From Sinosporangium album (GTDB lineage Bacteria; Actinomycetota; Actinomycetes; Streptosporangiales; Streptosporangiaceae), in NCBI RefSeq assembly GCF_900100605.1, contig NZ_FNCN01000005.1, positions 162,828-226,827 of the forward strand: a stretch of 64,000 bases of DNA, read 5' to 3'. Below are positions 18,868 through 28,781 of this stretch, one piece after another (positions within the stretch are counted from its first letter, which is position 1; each line of letters starts with the position of its first letter). The position numbers and the translations under genes were made by a program. The notes under the pieces are model-generated. The model saw only the letters and a program-made list of their open reading frames with translations. It searched no databases and was not told where the DNA came from.

Positions 18868-18978
18868 CATGATCGGCATCTTCGCCTGGCGTGGACCGAG
18901 GACATCGAACTGCACCGCGTCGAGGACGGCGACCTTGACGCGGCCGACTTCGACGCGGAGGGCATGATCCGGTGTTCC

Positions 18979-20346
18979 TCAGTGGTGGAAGCCTGTGCGT
19001 CGGGCAGGGGAGGCGGGGCCGGTGGTGAGACGCGACAGGGCCCACCGCAGGTCGGCGACGAGCAGGGAGACGCGGTCGCGGCTCACGCCGTGCCGGATGA
19101 GCGCCCGCTGGACGACGGTCCGGTCCCGAGCGGCGGGCAGCGGATAGGTGGGCACCTGCCAGCCGCGCATGCGCAGGGTGTCCGACAGGTCATACAGCGA
19201 GAACGGCTCCGCCGGGTCGGCCAGGGTGTAGCTGACGCCAGGTACGGCCCCCCGGCCGTCGTGGACGAGGGTGAAACGGCCGGTCGCGGCGAGTTCGTCG
19301 GCGAGGTAGGCCGCCGTGTCGAGACACACCTGCTGGACGGCGCGGTAGCCGTCGCGGCCGAGTCGCAGCATCGTGTAGTACTGCGCGATCACCTCGGAGC
19401 CGGGACGGCTGAAGTTCAGCGCGAACGTGGGCATGCTCCCGCCCAGATAGTCCACCTGGAAGACCAGCTCGTCCGGCAGGCAGGACGGCTCGCGCCACAC
19501 GATCCACCCGACGCCCAGCGGCGCCAAGCCGTACTTATGGCCTGAGGCGTTGATCGAGGCGACCCTGGACAGGCGGAAATCCCAGACCAGGTCGGGCTGG
19601 ACGAACGGCGCCACGAACCCGCCGCTCGCGGCGTCCACATGGATCGGGACGTCGAGCCCGGTGTCCCGCTCGACGGCGTCCAACTCGGCGGCGATCTCGG
19701 CTACCGGCTCGTAGGCGCAGGTGAACGTGACGCCGAGGATCGCCACCACGCCGATGGTGTTCTCGTCGACGTGCTCCCTGAGCTGGTGGGGCCGCAACCC
19801 GGTCGCGCCCTCCTCCAATGGCACCTGGCGCAGCTCCACGTCGAAGTAACGGGCGAACTTCTCCCAGCACACCTGCACCGGGCCGCACACCAGGTTCGGC
19901 CGGTCCGCCGGAAGGCCCGCCTTGATCCGGCGTTCGCGCCAGCGCCGCTTGAGCGCCAGCCCGCCCAGCATCGCGGCCTCGCTCGACCCTGTCGTGGAAC
20001 ACCCGACCGCGCTGTGGTCGTGCGGCGCGTGCCACAGGTGGGCCAGGATGTGCACGCATCGCGACTCGATCTCCGCCGTCCGCGGATACTCATCCTTGTC
20101 GATCATGTTCTTGTCGATGTTCTCGTTCATCAGCCTGTGCACCTCGGGCTCGCTCCACGTGGTGCAGAACGTTGCGAGGTTCTGCGCCGCGTCGCCGTCG
20201 AGGGCGAGCTCCGAACTGACCAGCTCATACACCTCGCGCGGGTCGGACGACCACTGCGGCATCCGAAAGCGGGGGAGCGGCTGCCGGCTCAGCGGCGCCG
20301 CATAGACGTCCGCGAACCTGTCCCTCTCCGTCTTGTGCAGTGCCAC
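18979..20346 (-). CDS. gadB: Glutamate decarboxylase (PLP-dependent)
   Basis: A 455-residue group II decarboxylase converting glutamate to GABA and CO2. The PLP lysine is Lys271 in SINASGHKYGL. HVDAASGGFVAPF supplies the Asp that contacts the cofactor, and GCSTTGSSEAAMLGGLALK forms the phosphate loop. The family N-terminal block ENIDKNMIDKDEYP is intact. GTG 20346 is chosen because the family starts near LHKTERDRF and a G-rich site precedes it. The longer frame adds an Arg-rich leader. It is near the decayed gamma-glutamyl/GABA operon on the same strand, but 1.3 kb away. Confidence 0.94.
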   Translation of the reverse strand: MALHKTERDRFADVYAAPLSRQPLPRFRMPQWSSDPREVYELVSSELALDGDAAQNLATFCTTWSEPEVHRLMNENIDKNMIDKDEYPRTAEIESRCVHILAHLWHAPHDHSAVGCSTTGSSEAAMLGGLALKRRWRERRIKAGLPADRPNLVCGPVQVCWEKFARYFDVELRQVPLEEGATGLRPHQLREHVDENTIGVVAILGVTFTCAYEPVAEIAAELDAVERDTGLDVPIHVDAASGGFVAPFVQPDLVWDFRLSRVASINASGHKYGLAPLGVGWIVWREPSCLPDELVFQVDYLGGSMPTFALNFSRPGSEVIAQYYTMLRLGRDGYRAVQQVCLDTAAYLADELAATGRFTLVHDGRGAVPGVSYTLADPAEPFSLYDLSDTLRMRGWQVPTYPLPAARDRTVVQRALIRHGVSRDRVSLLVADLRWALSRLTTGPASPARRTGFHH

Positions 20347-20490
20347 TGTGACCCCCCATCGCTCGGTCGCCTGTCGGCGACGTCGTGATCGTGGCGTCGC
20401 ACGGGGGCGCGAGCGCGTAGCCCGCTCTGCGGCGGCGGTCATTTTTGCCCATTCCCAAAACCGCCATGACCAAGGGGGCCTCCGGGAGCG

Positions 20491-20536
20491 CGCGCCTGCG
20501 TGGCTCCGTACTCGCGCGCCTGCGTGGCTCCGTACT
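20491..20536. repeat. 24-bp direct repeat, two copies
   Basis: A 22-base block starting CGCGCCTGCG and ending TCCGTACT occurs at 20491-20512 and again at 20515-20536, with CG between them. It lies in the divergent promoter gap between gadB and the hemerythrin gene. A recent slippage duplication is the simplest reading. Confidence 0.85.
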
Positions 20537-20661
20537 GAGGTGGGTGAGGATGTGGGCTACCCTGCAACGAGCGTCGCGTGCCGGTGGCAGATCGTGTCAG
20601 GCATGGAGGCGTGGGACATGAAGGAGCACGACGATGACCCCGTCGTTCCCTTCGCCCTCTC

Positions 20662-21132
20662 GTGACTGAGGGCGAGAAGACCAGGCTGATCGCCTGGAGC
20701 CGCGAAATGCGTGCCGTTCACGAGCGCCTTCGCGAAGCCTTGCGTGTGACGCGCGCCGCGGTGGACGACGGCGAAGCGGCCGAACCGGCGACTCGGGATC
20801 TCCTGCTGTTCTGTCACGGCTTCTGCGCCGCGCTGACCGGGCACCATGAGGGCGAGGACCGCGAACTGTTCCCCGCGATCGCCGCAGCGCATCCCGGACT
20901 GCGCGAGACATTGAGGCGCCTGGAGCAGGATCACTCCATGATCGCGCACCTGCTGACCGGTGTGCAGGCCGCAGTGGACCGGGCCGCGTCCCCGGCCGAA
21001 CTCGGTCGGCACCTTGAGGGGATCGCGGCGATCATGGAGAGCCACTTCCGCTATGAGGAGCGTCGGCTGCTTACGGTGCTCGAAACCCTCACATTGGACG
21101 CAGCCCCGCATGATGTCCTGGGGCCGCTGTGA
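20662..21132 (+). CDS. Hemerythrin-domain (HHE) protein
   Basis: A 156-residue four-helix protein. Metal-ligand patterns of the HHE family are visible: H in MRAVHERLRE, HHEGEDRELFP in helix 2, EQDHSMIAHL in helix 3 and ESHFRYEERRL in helix 4. Such proteins bind a di-iron centre and oxygen or NO in the cytoplasm. GTG 20662 overlaps the stop of a tiny upstream frame (20618-20665), so translation may be coupled. A possible sensor or repair role cannot be distinguished. Confidence 0.88.
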   Translation: MTEGEKTRLIAWSREMRAVHERLREALRVTRAAVDDGEAAEPATRDLLLFCHGFCAALTGHHEGEDRELFPAIAAAHPGLRETLRRLEQDHSMIAHLLTGVQAAVDRAASPAELGRHLEGIAAIMESHFRYEERRLLTVLETLTLDAAPHDVLGPL

Positions 21133-21201
21133 GCCGCACCGTGAGCACGGTGGGCGGCCACCGGTTGACCTGGCGAAAGTGGTCAAAATACGTTGACGTC
21201 T

Positions 21202-21438
21202 ATGAACGATGTACAGGTGACGCGTCTCGCCGCTCTCGCTCACGGTGACGATCCGCTGGAGGCCCTGCGTGCCGCGGCCGAGCTTCAGCGCGAGGCCGCC
21301 CGGTTGGAGGCGGTCCAGGTGCGTCGTGCCCGTGTCCAGGGGCGGACCTGGGCCGAGATCGCCGAGGCGCTGGGCGTCAGCAAGCAGGCCGTGCACAAGA
21401 AGTACGGCGGGAGCGGGCTGTTCCGGGCCAAGGACTAG
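21202..21438 (+). CDS. Small helix-turn-helix protein
   Basis: A 78-residue basic protein. The second half GRTWAEIAEALGVSKQAVHKKYG is a clear helix-turn-helix with a recognition helix beginning SKQAVHKK. The first half is an amphipathic helix rich in Ala, Leu and Glu. ATG 21202 is preferred to the in-frame TTG at 21193. It precedes a convergent ABC exporter gene with a 148-bp gap. Likely a DNA-binding accessory factor; target unknown. Confidence 0.8.
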   Translation: MNDVQVTRLAALAHGDDPLEALRAAAELQREAARLEAVQVRRARVQGRTWAEIAEALGVSKQAVHKKYGGSGLFRAKD

Positions 21439-21586
21439 TTCTCCGGCGTCGCGGCGGGGGGCGTCGCGGGGGTGGGCGCCGTCGCGCACGGCCCGCCGGG
21501 GCGGGCGGCGGGGCCGTGCGGGCCGTGCCGTACGGGGTGCCGTACGGCGGGCCGTGGTGAGGGCCGGGCGTCGGGCGGGCGGGGTG

Positions 21587-23413
21587 TCAGGCCGGGTCGG
21601 TGTGGGCGGCCATGGGCCGCATGGCCTCGGTGCCGGTGAGGAACTGGGTGGTGGCCAGTTCGCGGTAGAGGTCGTCCCGGTCGAGTAGTTCGCTGTGGCT
21701 GCCGATGGCGCGGACTTCGCCGGCTTCGAGCACGACGATGCGGTCGGCTGTGGTGACGGTGGAGAGCCGGTGGGCGATGACGAGGACGGTGGTGGTGCCG
21801 GCGACTTCCTCGATGACGTCGCGGAGCCGCAGTTCGTTGACGGCGTCGAGCTGGGAGGTCGCCTCGTCGAGGAGTAGCAGCCGGGGCTTGCGGAGGAGTG
21901 CGCGGGCGATGGCGACGCGCTGGCGTTCGCCTCCGGACAGCATTTGGCCGCGGTGTCCGACGGCGGTGTCGAGTCCTTCGGGGAGGCGCTGGACGAGCTC
22001 GGTGAGTTGGGTGCGGCGCAGGACGTCGGCGATGTCGTCGTCGGTGGCGTCGGGGTTTCCGAAGACGAGGTTGTCGCGGAGGCTCCCGGCGAGGACGGGC
22101 GCGTCCTGTTCGACGTAGCCGAGTGAGCGGCGCAGGTCCGGCAGGGGGAGGTCCGGCAGGGGGCGCCCGTCGAGGGTGATGGTGCCTGAGCTGGGCTCGT
22201 AGAACCTTTCCAGCAGGGCGAACATGGTGGATTTGCCGGCGCCGGAGGGGCCGACGAGGGCGGTCATGCCTCCGGCGGGCACGGTGAAGGTGATGCCGTT
22301 GAGCGCCGGTGAGCGTTCGGTGTCGTACTGGAAGTGGACGTTGTCGAGGGTGACGGTCGCCGGGGCGGTGGGTCTTGGGGCGGTGTCCTCGACGGGGGCG
22401 ACGGGCTCGGCCGGCAGGTCTTCGATTTCGCGGAGGCGGGTGACGGCGGCGAGTCCGGTCTGGAGTTGGGTGACACCGTTGACGAGTTGGCTGATGGGGC
22501 CGGTCAGGTAGAAGAGGTAGAGCAGGAACGCGATGAGCGACGAGACGGGGAGTGTGCCGGAGGCGACACGCATGCCGCCGACGCCGAGGACGGCGAGGAA
22601 GGAGAGCTGTACGGCGAGCATGGTGGAGGCGCCGGTGAGCGACCTCCACCCGGCGGCCGACACGCCTTTGCGCCACGCTGTGTGCGCGGCGCCGCGCACG
22701 GCCTCGGTCTCGCGCTGTTCGGCTCCGGCGGCTTTGACGGTGCGGAACGCCTGGAGCGCTCGGTCGAGGGTGGCTGCCATGTCGCCGAGCGCCGTCTGGG
22801 CTTGGGCGGTGGTGCGGTTGATGCGCGGCATCACGACCATGGTGAGCACGCCGATGACGACCAGCACGCCGAGGGTGACGCCGAGGAGGACGGCGTCCAT
22901 GTAGGCCATGAAGGCGATGCAGCCGATCAGCATGAGCGACGCGGTGATGGCGTCGGTGACGCCGCTGGTGCAGACGGCGCGCAGCAGGGTGCTGTCGGCG
23001 GTGACCCGGGACAGCAGGTCGCCGGGTTTGAGGCGGTCGACGTCGGGGACGCGCAGGCGCAGCATGCGGCTGACGAGCCGCAGCCGGGCGTTCAGCACGA
23101 TGGTTTCGGCGGTGCGCTCCAGGACGTAGGCGCCGAGGGCGCCGAGGGCCGCGCCGACGATGACGAGGATGGTGAGGGTGACGATGGGGCCGACCATCGA
23201 CCCGCCGACCTGGAAGGTGTCGATGACGCTCTTGGCGAGGAGCGGTTCGGCCAGGCCCGCCATGCCGCCGATGAATCCGAGCAGGCCGCCGAGGACGAGC
23301 TTCCATTTCTGGGGTCGGATGTGGACCAGCAGCAGCCGCCACGATCCTTTCGCAGGAGCGTTCACGTCTTTCGAACGGAAGGCGCGTACCATCGCGTTCC
23401 CGTCGAACGCCAC
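21587..23413 (-). CDS. ABC transporter, fused permease/ATPase half-exporter
   Basis: A 608-residue half-transporter. The membrane domain covers about residues 28-320. The nucleotide-binding domain has Walker A GPSGAGKST, Q-loop YVEQDAPVLAGSLRDN, signature LSGGERQRVAIARAL, Walker B LLLLDEATSQLD and H-loop IAHRLST. It is of the drug/lipid/peptide exporter type and would act as a homodimer because no partner half-transporter is adjacent. No N-terminal peptidase domain is present. The substrate cannot be told. Confidence 0.94.
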   Translation of the reverse strand: MAFDGNAMVRAFRSKDVNAPAKGSWRLLLVHIRPQKWKLVLGGLLGFIGGMAGLAEPLLAKSVIDTFQVGGSMVGPIVTLTILVIVGAALGALGAYVLERTAETIVLNARLRLVSRMLRLRVPDVDRLKPGDLLSRVTADSTLLRAVCTSGVTDAITASLMLIGCIAFMAYMDAVLLGVTLGVLVVIGVLTMVVMPRINRTTAQAQTALGDMAATLDRALQAFRTVKAAGAEQRETEAVRGAAHTAWRKGVSAAGWRSLTGASTMLAVQLSFLAVLGVGGMRVASGTLPVSSLIAFLLYLFYLTGPISQLVNGVTQLQTGLAAVTRLREIEDLPAEPVAPVEDTAPRPTAPATVTLDNVHFQYDTERSPALNGITFTVPAGGMTALVGPSGAGKSTMFALLERFYEPSSGTITLDGRPLPDLPLPDLRRSLGYVEQDAPVLAGSLRDNLVFGNPDATDDDIADVLRRTQLTELVQRLPEGLDTAVGHRGQMLSGGERQRVAIARALLRKPRLLLLDEATSQLDAVNELRLRDVIEEVAGTTTVLVIAHRLSTVTTADRIVVLEAGEVRAIGSHSELLDRDDLYRELATTQFLTGTEAMRPMAAHTDPA

Positions 23414-23490
23414 TCAAATACCAAAGATACACACGCTCCCCACCAAAGTCGCAGCCTAGGTATCCGTTGCATTTCAGAGCGAGGCAGCGT

Positions 23491-23506
23491 TGAATACTTC
23501 CATTCA
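23491..23506. promoter_or_regulatory. hut operator candidate 1, TGAAT-N6-ATTCA
   Basis: TGAATACTTCCATTCA lies 27-42 bases before the hutU start codon. The same TGAAT-N6-ATTCA pattern with identical spacing recurs at 26197-26212 before the second hut transcription unit. The RpiR-type regulator encoded between them is the obvious candidate ligand-responsive binder. Confidence 0.6.
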
Positions 23507-23532
23507 GTTTCGATGCTGTGGGAGGTCATGCC

Positions 23533-25188
23533 ATGGGCGGCAGCCGGATCGTGCGCGCGCCAAGGGGAACCACGTTGAGCGCGAAGGGCTGGCCGCAGGA
23601 GGCCGCCCTGCGCATGATTCAGAACAACCTCGACCCGGAGGTGGCCGAGCATCCCGAGCAGCTCGTGGTGTACGGGGGTTCTGGCAAGGCGGCTCGCGAC
23701 TGGGCGTCCTTCGACGCGATCACCCGCACCCTGCGCGATCTGGAGGGCGACGAGACGCTGCTGGTGCAGTCGGGCCGCCCCGTCGGGGTCTTCCGCACGC
23801 ACGAGTGGGCGCCGCGGGTGCTCATCGCCAACTCCAACCTCGTGCCCGACTGGGCGGACTGGGAGGAGTTCCGGCGGTTGGAGAGCGCCGGGCTGACGAT
23901 GTACGGGCAGATGACCGCGGGTTCGTGGATCTACATCGGCACGCAGGGCATCCTGCAAGGCACCTACGAGACGTTCGCCGCCGTCGCCGCCAAGCGCTTC
24001 GGCGGCTCCCTGGCCGGCACGATCACGCTCACCGCCGGGCTGGGCGGCATGGGCGGGGCGCAGCCGCTGGCGGTGACCATGAACGGCGGCGTGGCGATCT
24101 GCATCGACTGCGATCCGCGCTCGATCGAGCGGCGCATCGAGCACCGCTACCTGGACGTGAAGGCGTCCGACCTGGACGAGGCCCTGGCCCTGGCCTACGA
24201 GGCCCGCGACGCGCGGCGCCCGCTGTCGATCGGGGTGGAGGCCAACGCGGCCTTGGCCGTACCGGAGCTGCTGGCGCGGGGCGCGGAGATCGACATTGTG
24301 ACGGACCAGACGTCGGCGCACGACCCGCTGATGTACCTGCCGCTCGGCATGCCGTTCGAGGACATGGCGGCGGAGCGGGAGAAGGACCCGGCGGGCTTCA
24401 CCCGCCGTGCGCGCGAGTCGATGGCGCGGCACGTGGAGGCAATGGTGGGGTTCGCCGACGCGGGCGCGGAGGTGTTCGACTACGGCAACTCGATCCGGGG
24501 CGAGGCGTCGATCGCGGGATACACGCGGGCGTTCGACTTCCCGGGGTTCGTCCCCGCCTACATCCGCCCGCTGTTCTGTGAGGGCAAGGGCCCGTTCCGG
24601 TGGGCCGCGCTGTCGGGCGAGCCCGAGGACATCGCCAAGACCGACCGTGCCGTCCTAGAGCTCTTCCCCGACAACGAGCCGCTGGCCCGCTGGATCCGCA
24701 TGGCCGAGCAGCGGGTCCACTTCCAGGGGCTGCCCGCCCGCATCTGCTGGCTCGGGTACGGCGAGCGCGACGTGGCCGGGGAGCGCTTCAACGACATGGT
24801 GGCGTCGGGCGAGCTGCGGGCGCCGCTGGTGATCGGGCGTGATCACCTGGACTGCGGTTCGGTGGCGTCGCCGTACCGCGAGACCGAGGGCATGGCCGAC
24901 GGGTCGGACGCGATCGCCGACTGGCCGCTGCTGAACGCGATGCTCAACGTGGCGTCGGGCGCGGCGTGGGTGTCGATCCACCACGGCGGAGGGGTGGGCA
25001 TCGGGCGTTCCATCCACGCGGGCCAGGTGACGGTGGCCGACGGCACGCCGCTCGCCGGGGAGAAGCTCCGCCGGGTGCTGACGAACGACCCCGGCATGGG
25101 GGTGATCCGGCACGTGGACGCGGGTTACGAGCGGGCGTCGGACGTGGCCGGTGAGCGAGGAGTCCGCGTGCCGATGCGTGAGTCATGA
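23533..25188 (+). CDS. hutU: Urocanate hydratase
   Basis: A 551-residue urocanase, second enzyme of histidine degradation, adding water to urocanate to give imidazolonepropionate with a tightly bound NAD. Family motifs include [26 protein letters not shown], the NAD site [24 protein letters not shown] and a C-terminal [14 protein letters not shown] 23533 follows GGGAGGTC at a good distance. Its stop overlaps the RpiR-family regulator ATG by 4 bp. Histidine ammonia-lyase is not in the window. Confidence 0.97.
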   Translation: MGGSRIVRAPRGTTLSAKGWPQEAALRMIQNNLDPEVAEHPEQLVVYGGSGKAARDWASFDAITRTLRDLEGDETLLVQSGRPVGVFRTHEWAPRVLIANSNLVPDWADWEEFRRLESAGLTMYGQMTAGSWIYIGTQGILQGTYETFAAVAAKRFGGSLAGTITLTAGLGGMGGAQPLAVTMNGGVAICIDCDPRSIERRIEHRYLDVKASDLDEALALAYEARDARRPLSIGVEANAALAVPELLARGAEIDIVTDQTSAHDPLMYLPLGMPFEDMAAEREKDPAGFTRRARESMARHVEAMVGFADAGAEVFDYGNSIRGEASIAGYTRAFDFPGFVPAYIRPLFCEGKGPFRWAALSGEPEDIAKTDRAVLELFPDNEPLARWIRMAEQRVHFQGLPARICWLGYGERDVAGERFNDMVASGELRAPLVIGRDHLDCGSVASPYRETEGMADGSDAIADWPLLNAMLNVASGAAWVSIHHGGGVGIGRSIHAGQVTVADGTPLAGEKLRRVLTNDPGMGVIRHVDAGYERASDVAGERGVRVPMRES

Positions 25189-26090
25189 GCGGTCTACGGG
25201 ATACGGACCTACCTATATGGTCGGAAAGCGTGGGGGATGGACTTCAGCGGCTCCTCGCCGGTAAGCGGCTGTCGCCGACACAGCGGCGCATCGCGCACTA
25301 TCTGTCGGGTCACCTGCATGAGGCGGTATTCCTGTCCAGCGTCGAACTGGCCGAGCGGGCGGGGGTCAGCCAGCCGTCGGTGACGCGGTTCGCGACGGCG
25401 CTCGGCTTCGCCGGATACCCGGAGCTGCGCAACGCGCTGCGCCCCCTGGTCGTCGCCGGTCCGTGGGGGCTGCCCGCCTCCGCGGCGGCGGGCAAGGACG
25501 AAGAGGTGGAGCTGGCGCGCGAGGCGCTCGGCGGGGAGATCGCGAACCTGACGCGGGTGCGCGACCGGCTCGCCGGGGAGCTGGGCGAACGGGTGCGTTC
25601 CCTGGGGGCCTCGCTGGCGGCGGCGGAACCGCTGCCGGTGCTGGGGCTGCGTGTGTCGTCGGGACTCGCGACCGGGTTCGCGTACTACGCGCGGCGCATC
25701 CACCCGGATGTGCGGCTGCTCGTCCACGGCGGCTCGGAGCTGCACGACCGCCTGCACACCGCCCGCCGGGCGGGCGCGGAGTGGCTGCTCGCCGTGGTGC
25801 TGCCGCGCTACCCGGTCGAAACGGTGCAGGCGTTGCAGTTCGCGCGCTCGATCGGTCTGCGCATCGCGGTGATCACCGACTCGGCCGAGGTGCCGTTCCC
25901 CGCCGATGTCGTGCTCGACGCCCCGGTGGGCGACCGGCTGGTCTTCGACTCGCACGCGGCGCCCCTGGTGCTGGCGATGCTGCTGGTGGAGGCCATGGCC
26001 GACGCGCTGCCGCTGCGCACCCAGGCCAGACTGGAGGAGCACGAGCGCATGACCGACGCCACGGGCGTCTTCCTCCAGCCCGGCGGCTGA
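25185..26090 (+). CDS. MurR/RpiR-family transcriptional regulator of hut genes
   Basis: A 301-residue regulator. The N-terminal HTH (about residues 25-95: [12 protein letters not shown], then [30 protein letters not shown]) is the RpiR DNA-binding fold. The C-terminal SIS domain (about 135-275) normally binds a sugar phosphate or similar effector, and here may sense a histidine-pathway intermediate. It overlaps hutU by ATGA. The two TGAAT-N6-ATTCA sites, before hutU and before the amidohydrolase gene, fit autoregulation plus control of the second unit. Binding is inferred. Confidence 0.9.
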   Translation: MSGLRDTDLPIWSESVGDGLQRLLAGKRLSPTQRRIAHYLSGHLHEAVFLSSVELAERAGVSQPSVTRFATALGFAGYPELRNALRPLVVAGPWGLPASAAAGKDEEVELAREALGGEIANLTRVRDRLAGELGERVRSLGASLAAAEPLPVLGLRVSSGLATGFAYYARRIHPDVRLLVHGGSELHDRLHTARRAGAEWLLAVVLPRYPVETVQALQFARSIGLRIAVITDSAEVPFPADVVLDAPVGDRLVFDSHAAPLVLAMLLVEAMADALPLRTQARLEEHERMTDATGVFLQPGG

Positions 26091-26195
26091 AGGCGGTGCG
26101 TCTCGGCGTCTCGGCGTCTCGGCGAGAGCCCGGGGCGCTGGAGGCACTCCCGCATCAACTGCACCTGTGGTCTCCCTGTGTTTCTGGGCTTCCTT

Positions 26196-26213
26196 GTGAA
26201 TGAGGTCATTCAC
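26196..26213. promoter_or_regulatory. hut operator candidate 2, perfect 18-bp palindrome
   Basis: GTGAATGAGGTCATTCAC is a perfect inverted repeat with 8-bp arms and a 2-bp centre. It contains the TGAAT-N6-ATTCA core seen before hutU. It covers an ATG at 26200, which argues that the amidohydrolase is really started downstream at 26218 or 26227. Confidence 0.65.
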
Positions 26214-26217
26214 TAGA

Positions 26218-27387
26218 GTGAGAGACGTGTTGGAGGCGTTGGCGGACATCGGTCAAGATCGTGGAACCGGCGGATACACCAGGGATGCCTGGTCACCCGC
26301 CGACCTGGAGTTGCGTGCCTGGTTCGGGCAGGAGGCGGAGCGGCGGGGCCTCGACCTCACGGCCGACCGCAACGGCAACATGTGGGCGTGGTGGGGCGAC
26401 CCCGACGCCGAGCCGGGCGTCGTCACCGGCAGCCACCTCGACTCCGTGCGCCAGGGCGGCGCCTTCGACGGCCCGCTCGGCGTCGCGTCGGCCTTCGCGG
26501 CGATCGACGGGCTGCGCGCCCGCGGGGTGACCCCGGCCAGGCCGCTCGGGGTGGTGTGCTTCACCGACGAGGAGGGCGCGAGGTTCGGCGTCCCCTGCAT
26601 AGGGTCGCGGCTGCTCACCGGCGTGCTCGCCCCCGACAGGGCGCGCGGGCTGCGCGACGACGAGGGCGACACCATGGCCGACGTGCTGCGCCGCGCCGGC
26701 AGGGACCCGGAGGTGCTCGGCCGCGACGAGAAGACCCTCGCCCGCGTCAAGGTCTTCGTGGAGCTCCACGTGGAACAGGGGCGCGCGCTCGTGGACCGCG
26801 ATGCCGCGGTGGGTGTGGGAAGCGCCATCTGGCCGCACGGCCGGTGGCGCTTCGATTTCCGCGGCAGGGCCGACCACGCCGGCACCACGCGTCTCGCCGA
26901 CAGGGACGATCCGATGCTGCCGTTCGCGCACGCGGTCCTCACGGCGCGCGTGGCGGCCGAGCGGCACGGTGTGCTCGCGACCTTCGGCAAGGTGCGGGTG
27001 TCCCCGGGCAACGCCAACGCCATCCCCGGCCAGGTGTCGGCGTGGCTGGACGCCCGCGGAGCCGGCGAGCGGGCGGTGAGGGAGCTCGTGTCCGAGCTGG
27101 CCCTCGGGTCGGGGGCCGCGGTGAGCGAGGAGTCCTGGACCCCGGTCGTCGACTTCGACGTGCCGCTGCGCGACCGCATCGCCGCGCTCCTCGGCGGCGT
27201 CCCGATCCTCCCGACGGGGGCCGGGCACGACGCGGGCATCCTGTCCGCCGCCGGGGTGCCGAGCGCCATGCTCTTCGTCCGCAATCCCACAGGCGTCTCG
27301 CATTCTCCCGCCGAGCACGCCGAACCGGTCGACTGCCGGGCAGGAGTCGACGCCCTCACATCGGTCATGGAGGCGCTGTGCAGATGA
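26218..27387 (+). CDS. M20-family amidohydrolase (allantoate/carbamoylase type), putative N-formylglutamate hydrolase
   Basis: About 389 residues of the Zn-dependent hydantoinase/carbamoylase class. Metal-ligand motifs are GSHLDSVRQGGAFDGPLGV, CFTDEEGARFG and ELHVEQG, with a late GAGHDAGIL and GVSHSPAEH. Database-style names would be allantoate or N-carbamoyl amidohydrolase. It lies between the RpiR regulator and hutF with a 4-bp overlap into hutF, and HutF releases N-formimino nitrogen to leave N-formylglutamate. A deformylase role is therefore the better inference. The start is uncertain: GTG 26218 or GTG 26227, because the ATG at 26200 falls inside the operator. Confidence 0.88.
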   Translation: MRDVLEALADIGQDRGTGGYTRDAWSPADLELRAWFGQEAERRGLDLTADRNGNMWAWWGDPDAEPGVVTGSHLDSVRQGGAFDGPLGVASAFAAIDGLRARGVTPARPLGVVCFTDEEGARFGVPCIGSRLLTGVLAPDRARGLRDDEGDTMADVLRRAGRDPEVLGRDEKTLARVKVFVELHVEQGRALVDRDAAVGVGSAIWPHGRWRFDFRGRADHAGTTRLADRDDPMLPFAHAVLTARVAAERHGVLATFGKVRVSPGNANAIPGQVSAWLDARGAGERAVRELVSELALGSGAAVSEESWTPVVDFDVPLRDRIAALLGGVPILPTGAGHDAGILSAAGVPSAMLFVRNPTGVSHSPAEHAEPVDCRAGVDALTSVMEALCR

Positions 27388-28781
27388 CGGCATCGAAGAC
27401 GGAGGACACCGGCCCCGGCGGCGCGGTCACCGCGTACTGGTGCGAGCTCGCGTGGCTTCCTCCCGGTGAGATCGCCGAGGGGGTGCTCGTCACCGTGGCG
27501 GAGGGCAGGTTCAGCGACATCGTGCGCGATGTGCCCGCGCCGCCGCCGGGGGCCGAGCGGCTCGCCGGCCTCACCCTGCCCGGCCTCGCCAACGCGCACT
27601 CCCACGCCTTCCACCGCGCCCTGCGCGGCCACACCCACGACTGCGCCGCCGAGCCGGGGGAGGCGACGTTCTGGACGTGGCGCGAGCAGATGTACGGCGT
27701 GGCCGGCAGGCTCGACCCCGACTCCTACCTGGCGCTGGCCCGCGCGACCTACGCGGAGATGGCCCTGGCGGGGATCACGAGCGTGGCGGAGTTCCACTAC
27801 CTGCACCATGGCCCGGACGGCATGTCGTACGCCGACCCCAACGCCATGGGGCACGCGCTCGTGCAGGCCGCGATGGAGGCGGGGCTGCGCATCTCGCTCC
27901 TCGACACCTGCTATCTCAGCGGCGGGGTGGGCGTCCCGCTGACCGGCGTGCAGCGGCGCTTCGGCGACGGAGACGCCGAGCGCTGGGCGATCCGCGCGGA
28001 GGCCCTGGCCGCCGCCTACAAGGGGGAGCCGGCCGTCGAGGTCGGCGCCGCCATCCACTCGGTCCGGGCGGTGGCCCCCGAGCAGATGCGCCTCGTCGTC
28101 GCCTTCTCGGACCATCACGCCGTGCCGCTGCACGCCCACGTGTCCGAGCAGCGCGCGGAGAACGCCGCCTGCGTGGAGATGTACTCCGCGAGTCCGGTCC
28201 AGGTGCTCCACGAGCACGGCGCGCTCGGGCCGCGTTCCACCGCGGTCCACGCCACCCACCTGTCCGATGTGGACATCGCGCTGCTCGGCCAGTCGAGCAC
28301 CCACATCTGCATGTGCCCGACCACCGAACGCGATCTGGCCGACGGCATCGGCCAGGCCCGCGCCCTGTTCGAGGCGGGCGCCCCAATCACCCTCGGCACC
28401 GACAGCAACGCGGTCATCGACCTGTTCGAGGAGGCCCGGGCGGTCGAGTTCGGTGAGCGCCTGGCCACCGAGCGCCGCTGCCACTGGACGGCGGCGGAGC
28501 TCCTCACCGCGGCCACCTCCACCGGCCATGCCTCCCTGGGTTTCCCCGACGGCGGCACCCTGTGTCCGGGTGCCTGGGCGGATCTGGTCTCGGTCCGCCT
28601 GGACTCCGTCCGTACGGCGGGAGCCGACCCGGCCCGGGCCGTCGAGACCGTCGTGTTCGCCGCGACGGCGGCCGACGTGCACAGCGTCGTGTCGGGCGGG
28701 CGCCGTGTGGTGAGCGAGGGACGGCATGTCCTCGGTGACGTGGGCGCCATGCTGAGTGAGGCGATCGGACAGGTGCGATGA
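27384..28781 (+). CDS. hutF: Formimidoylglutamate deiminase
   Basis: A 465-residue amidohydrolase-superfamily enzyme that deiminates N-formimidoyl-L-glutamate to N-formylglutamate and ammonia. Zinc-ligand motifs are [24 protein letters not shown] and [24 protein letters not shown] and [16 protein letters not shown] are specific to the HutF branch. ATG 27384 overlaps the preceding stop and its own stop overlaps hutI. It fixes the route as the five-step HutF branch, which needs a deformylase as final enzyme. Confidence 0.95.
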   Translation: MTASKTEDTGPGGAVTAYWCELAWLPPGEIAEGVLVTVAEGRFSDIVRDVPAPPPGAERLAGLTLPGLANAHSHAFHRALRGHTHDCAAEPGEATFWTWREQMYGVAGRLDPDSYLALARATYAEMALAGITSVAEFHYLHHGPDGMSYADPNAMGHALVQAAMEAGLRISLLDTCYLSGGVGVPLTGVQRRFGDGDAERWAIRAEALAAAYKGEPAVEVGAAIHSVRAVAPEQMRLVVAFSDHHAVPLHAHVSEQRAENAACVEMYSASPVQVLHEHGALGPRSTAVHATHLSDVDIALLGQSSTHICMCPTTERDLADGIGQARALFEAGAPITLGTDSNAVIDLFEEARAVEFGERLATERRCHWTAAELLTAATSTGHASLGFPDGGTLCPGAWADLVSVRLDSVRTAGADPARAVETVVFAATAADVHSVVSGGRRVVSEGRHVLGDVGAMLSEAIGQVR

